Part shown: positions 62,538 to 64,000 of the stretch, in pieces
Layout of the letters: every line of letters begins with the position of its first letter
How positions within the stretch are numbered: the stretch's first letter is position 1
NCBI RefSeq assembly: GCF_902686445.1
Contig: NC_062232.1
Span: 89,886,932 to 89,950,931, forward strand
DNA: 64,000 bases
DNA from: Sciurus carolinensis
Taxonomy: Eukaryota > Chordata > Mammalia > Rodentia > Sciuridae
Direction of reading: 5' to 3'
The notes under the pieces: generated by a model
Databases searched by the model: none
Told to the model about the DNA's origin: nothing
What the model saw: only the letters and a program-made list of their open reading frames with translations
Made by a program: the position numbers and the translations under genes

Positions 62538-62589
62538 CGCTTCTACCAGTTCTTCGGTCAGGCAAAAGGAAACCAGAAGCAGCCACAAC
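62538..62589 (-). CDS. COL4A6: COL4A6 exon 2 (signal peptide of collagen IV alpha-6)
   Basis: On the minus strand this 52-bp exon is preceded by a pyrimidine-rich acceptor ending CTCGTTTCAG and followed by a GTGAGT donor. Its first base completes a Gly codon begun in exon 1. The other 51 bases encode LWLLLVSFCLTEELVEA and end in phase 0. This is a hydrophobic signal-peptide core and closely matches, from memory, the start of mammalian COL4A6, with a few substitutions such as Val-Ser-Phe in place of Val-Thr-Leu. The product is a basement-membrane collagen chain that assembles with alpha-5 chains. The signal peptide directs it into the ER. The following exon, expected to begin with the N-terminal 7S region, is not in the window and must lie more than 62 kb away. 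An ORF that reads on through the donor is not real coding sequence. Confidence 0.9.
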
Positions 62590-62781
62590 CTGAAACGAGA
62601 AGGAGTGTGAGTAATATTGGCTCTCTGGGTTCTAGGGTCTTGCGTCTGCCGCTACCCCCCAATCCCTTTTTGATGCCTGATTCCACTTTCTCTACAGTGA
62701 CAGAAGTACAAATATAATCCGGCCTGGCAAAGTAGCCCGAAGTAGGAAAGAGAAGGGAAGCTCAGAGCAGCAAGAGCTCAC
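62590..62781 (-). other. COL4A6: COL4A6 intron 1 (192 bp)
   Basis: This minus-strand intron runs from GTGAGC at its 5' end to a pyrimidine-rich CACTCCTTCTCGTTTCAG at its 3' end. It is very short and has no recognised repeat. Its size contrasts with the intron on the other side of exon 2, which is over 62 kb. Confidence 0.83.
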
Positions 62782-62792
62782 CCAGGGTGCAT
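62782..62792 (-). CDS. COL4A6: COL4A6 alternative first exon, coding part (MHPG)
   Basis: The minus strand reads ATGCACCCTGG followed directly by a GTGAGC donor (plus-strand 62776-62781). The final GG plus the first G of the next exon makes Gly, so the protein starts Met-His-Pro-Gly and then continues as exon 2. COL4A6 is known to have two alternative promoters and first exons; this one corresponds to the form beginning MHPG. The start codon has A at -3, a good context, although the +4 base is C. The exon continues into the 5' UTR to an unknown cap site at higher coordinates. Only 11 coding bases are present, so the call depends on the reading frame joining correctly to exon 2, which it does. 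Confidence 0.87.
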
Positions 62793-63060
62793 GCTTGCGG
62801 CTCCTCAGACGCTGGGTCCCGGGAGACTGCTAAGTGGCTCCGCGGCGCTGGCTCATCGGGACTCCGTTGATGCTCGGCGGCTGCTTTCTTACTCAGGACA
62901 GGATAAGAGGGCTAAGTGGCTCAGTTTAGAAAAAAGCAGTCAGCTTCCAGATAAGAAGTGCCTCAAAGGGAAAAATGCTCAGCGGTGCCCGCTACAACTT
63001 GCTGCACTCAAGAGATAGTTCCATGCGCCAGGAGAGGAAGGAATGGAGGGGAACGGGGCG
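62793..63060 (-). promoter_or_regulatory. COL4A6: COL4A6 5' UTR and probable promoter
   Basis: This is the most CpG-containing stretch outside the L1, immediately upstream of the MHPG start codon on the minus strand. No TATA box is evident close to the start, which fits the TATA-less COL4A5/COL4A6 promoter region. A nine-codon upstream ORF (62856 down to 62830, including stop) lies in the probable 5' UTR, and a second upstream ATG lies further up near 63034. The transcription start cannot be placed from sequence alone, so the split between UTR and promoter is unknown. Confidence 0.6.
62830..62856 (-). promoter_or_regulatory. Short upstream ORF in COL4A6 leader
   Basis: On the minus strand an ATG at 62856-62854 opens eight sense codons and closes at TAG 62832-62830. 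This is 37 bases before the COL4A6 start codon. If transcription begins upstream of 62856, it could reduce initiation at the main start codon. Whether it is translated is unknown. Confidence 0.45.
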
Positions 63061-64000
63061 TGGCTGTCTGTTGTCAATCATCCCCCCTACCTTGGGCAGC
63101 CGGTTGTCTCTCACATTCAGGCACCTCTGCACACAGCAGTTCCAAATGTCTCCACAGCTTCATGCACAGGCATTTAGAAACTAATATACTAAGACTTAAG
63201 CAACTAGGCATTATATACTTCCGTAAACCACTGTTAAATTACACATAAATAGAGTTAGGCATACTATTCCTACATCTACAGGCCCCAAAGTGCTCATGCA
63301 CTCAGGCCTAGTGCATGCAATACTCATTCTTATTGATTGCACACTAAGCACTTGGGAAGATAAGGGGGGGGGGGTCCTTGGAGTTGTAAATCGACTTACT
63401 CTAAACTCAGCAGAACCTAAGGATGAATGGGCCCGCGTGAAACAGATCCAAAAGACTCTAAAGTGGTTAATCCTAGGGAGCGAGATAACCGAAATATTCT
63501 GAGGAAGTCCTCAGCAAGTTCCTGAAAGACTCTCCAAGGAGTTCACAAATGTATTTTCTGGGCTTTTAGGCACTTTAAAAAATCTATCAAAGTTACCAAA
63601 GTAATGTTCAAGTCTACTTTATGTGGGAGATGCCAATTCAACTGCCATCAACTCCATATACATATTTCCAGTTAGGTGTTTGTGTTCATTCTAAGGAAAA
63701 CTGCACTAAAATGATTTAATTCCTTTGCCATGTATCCTTCTGAAACACAACTACAAGAGTCAATACCTTTGTTAGGAGATAAATATTAATTATGGAATTC
63801 AATGTGGTTAAGTAAAAAGATGTGACTGTATCATGACAACATTCAGCCATATAATAATTCCTAATACATAGAATGCCTCCAAATCCTGTATATGTATCAC
63901 ACGTCGATTATTCACACACACTTAAATATGTTCATTTTCTTCATTCATAACTCTATATTTCCAATATTTTTACACTTTCTACTTGTATAAAGAAACTTTG
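63061..64000. other. Upstream flank of COL4A6, no exon recognised
   Basis: I see no COL4A5 first exon and no second COL4A6 first exon here, although in human both lie within about 1 kb upstream of this position. The stretch holds a G10 run at 63364-63373 and otherwise unique AT-rich DNA. Short ORFs here look like chance frames. Confidence 0.5.

Noticed and set aside
62361..62588. 75-codon minus-strand ORF at the COL4A6 5' end
   Set aside because: Its start is a TTG, and it runs through a clear GTGAGT donor into intron 2. Only the first 17 codons are real exon.

Overview
This window is mammalian nuclear DNA, almost certainly from a squirrel-family rodent (Sciuridae). It is littered with tRNA-Ala-like ID SINEs and with dimeric SINEs that join a 7SL/B1-like left half to an ID-like right half (the B1-dID type known from squirrels and dormice). 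It also has a young L1 lineage whose 3' ends recur several times, over an older layer of MIR, L2, L1M and ERVL-MaLR repeats. Bacterial-style features (operons, ribosome binding sites, CRISPR) do not apply.

The one gene I can identify is on the minus strand at the far right. Positions 62538-62589 form a 52-bp exon with a clean acceptor and a GTGAGT donor. Positions 62782-62792 are the coding end of a first exon, also with a GTGAGC donor. Spliced, they encode a signal peptide starting M-H-P-G followed by LWLLLVSFCLTEELVEA. This matches the start of the collagen IV alpha-6 chain (COL4A6, the isoform whose first exon encodes MHPG). Everything from 62537 leftward to position 1 is therefore COL4A6 intron 2, known to be very long in mammals. 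COL4A5 should lie head-to-head to the right, but I do not see its first exon inside the window.

Layout: 1-9100, old repeats (MIR, L2, a hAT-like DNA element) and a few SINEs. 9120-13945, an ancient L1 on the plus strand, broken by a retroposed LTR-like sequence, an MLT1 LTR, a short L1 3' end and a SINE. 13950-24800, SINEs, three MaLR-type LTR pieces, L2/L1M fragments and a minus-strand old L1. 24855-31847, a nearly full-length, recently mobile-looking but mutated L1 with a 14-bp target-site duplication. The duplication encloses an extra 194 bp upstream of the L1, suggesting 5' transduction. The L1 has a 5' UTR of about 11 tandem 68-bp monomers, broken ORF1 and ORF2, a telomere-like array in the 3' UTR and an A-rich tail. 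31850-58130, scattered MaLR LTRs, MIR, L2, short L1 3' ends and SINEs. 58980-60520, a cluster of four SINEs in mixed orientation with microsatellites. 62530-63060, the GC-richer 5' end of COL4A6.

Nearly all open reading frames in the window are chance frames or lie inside repeats. I see no tRNA, rRNA or new protein-coding gene, and no multi-gene system. The most notable items are the L1 5' transduction, the L1 monomer promoter, the poly(A)-tailed LTR retrocopy and the COL4A6 start.
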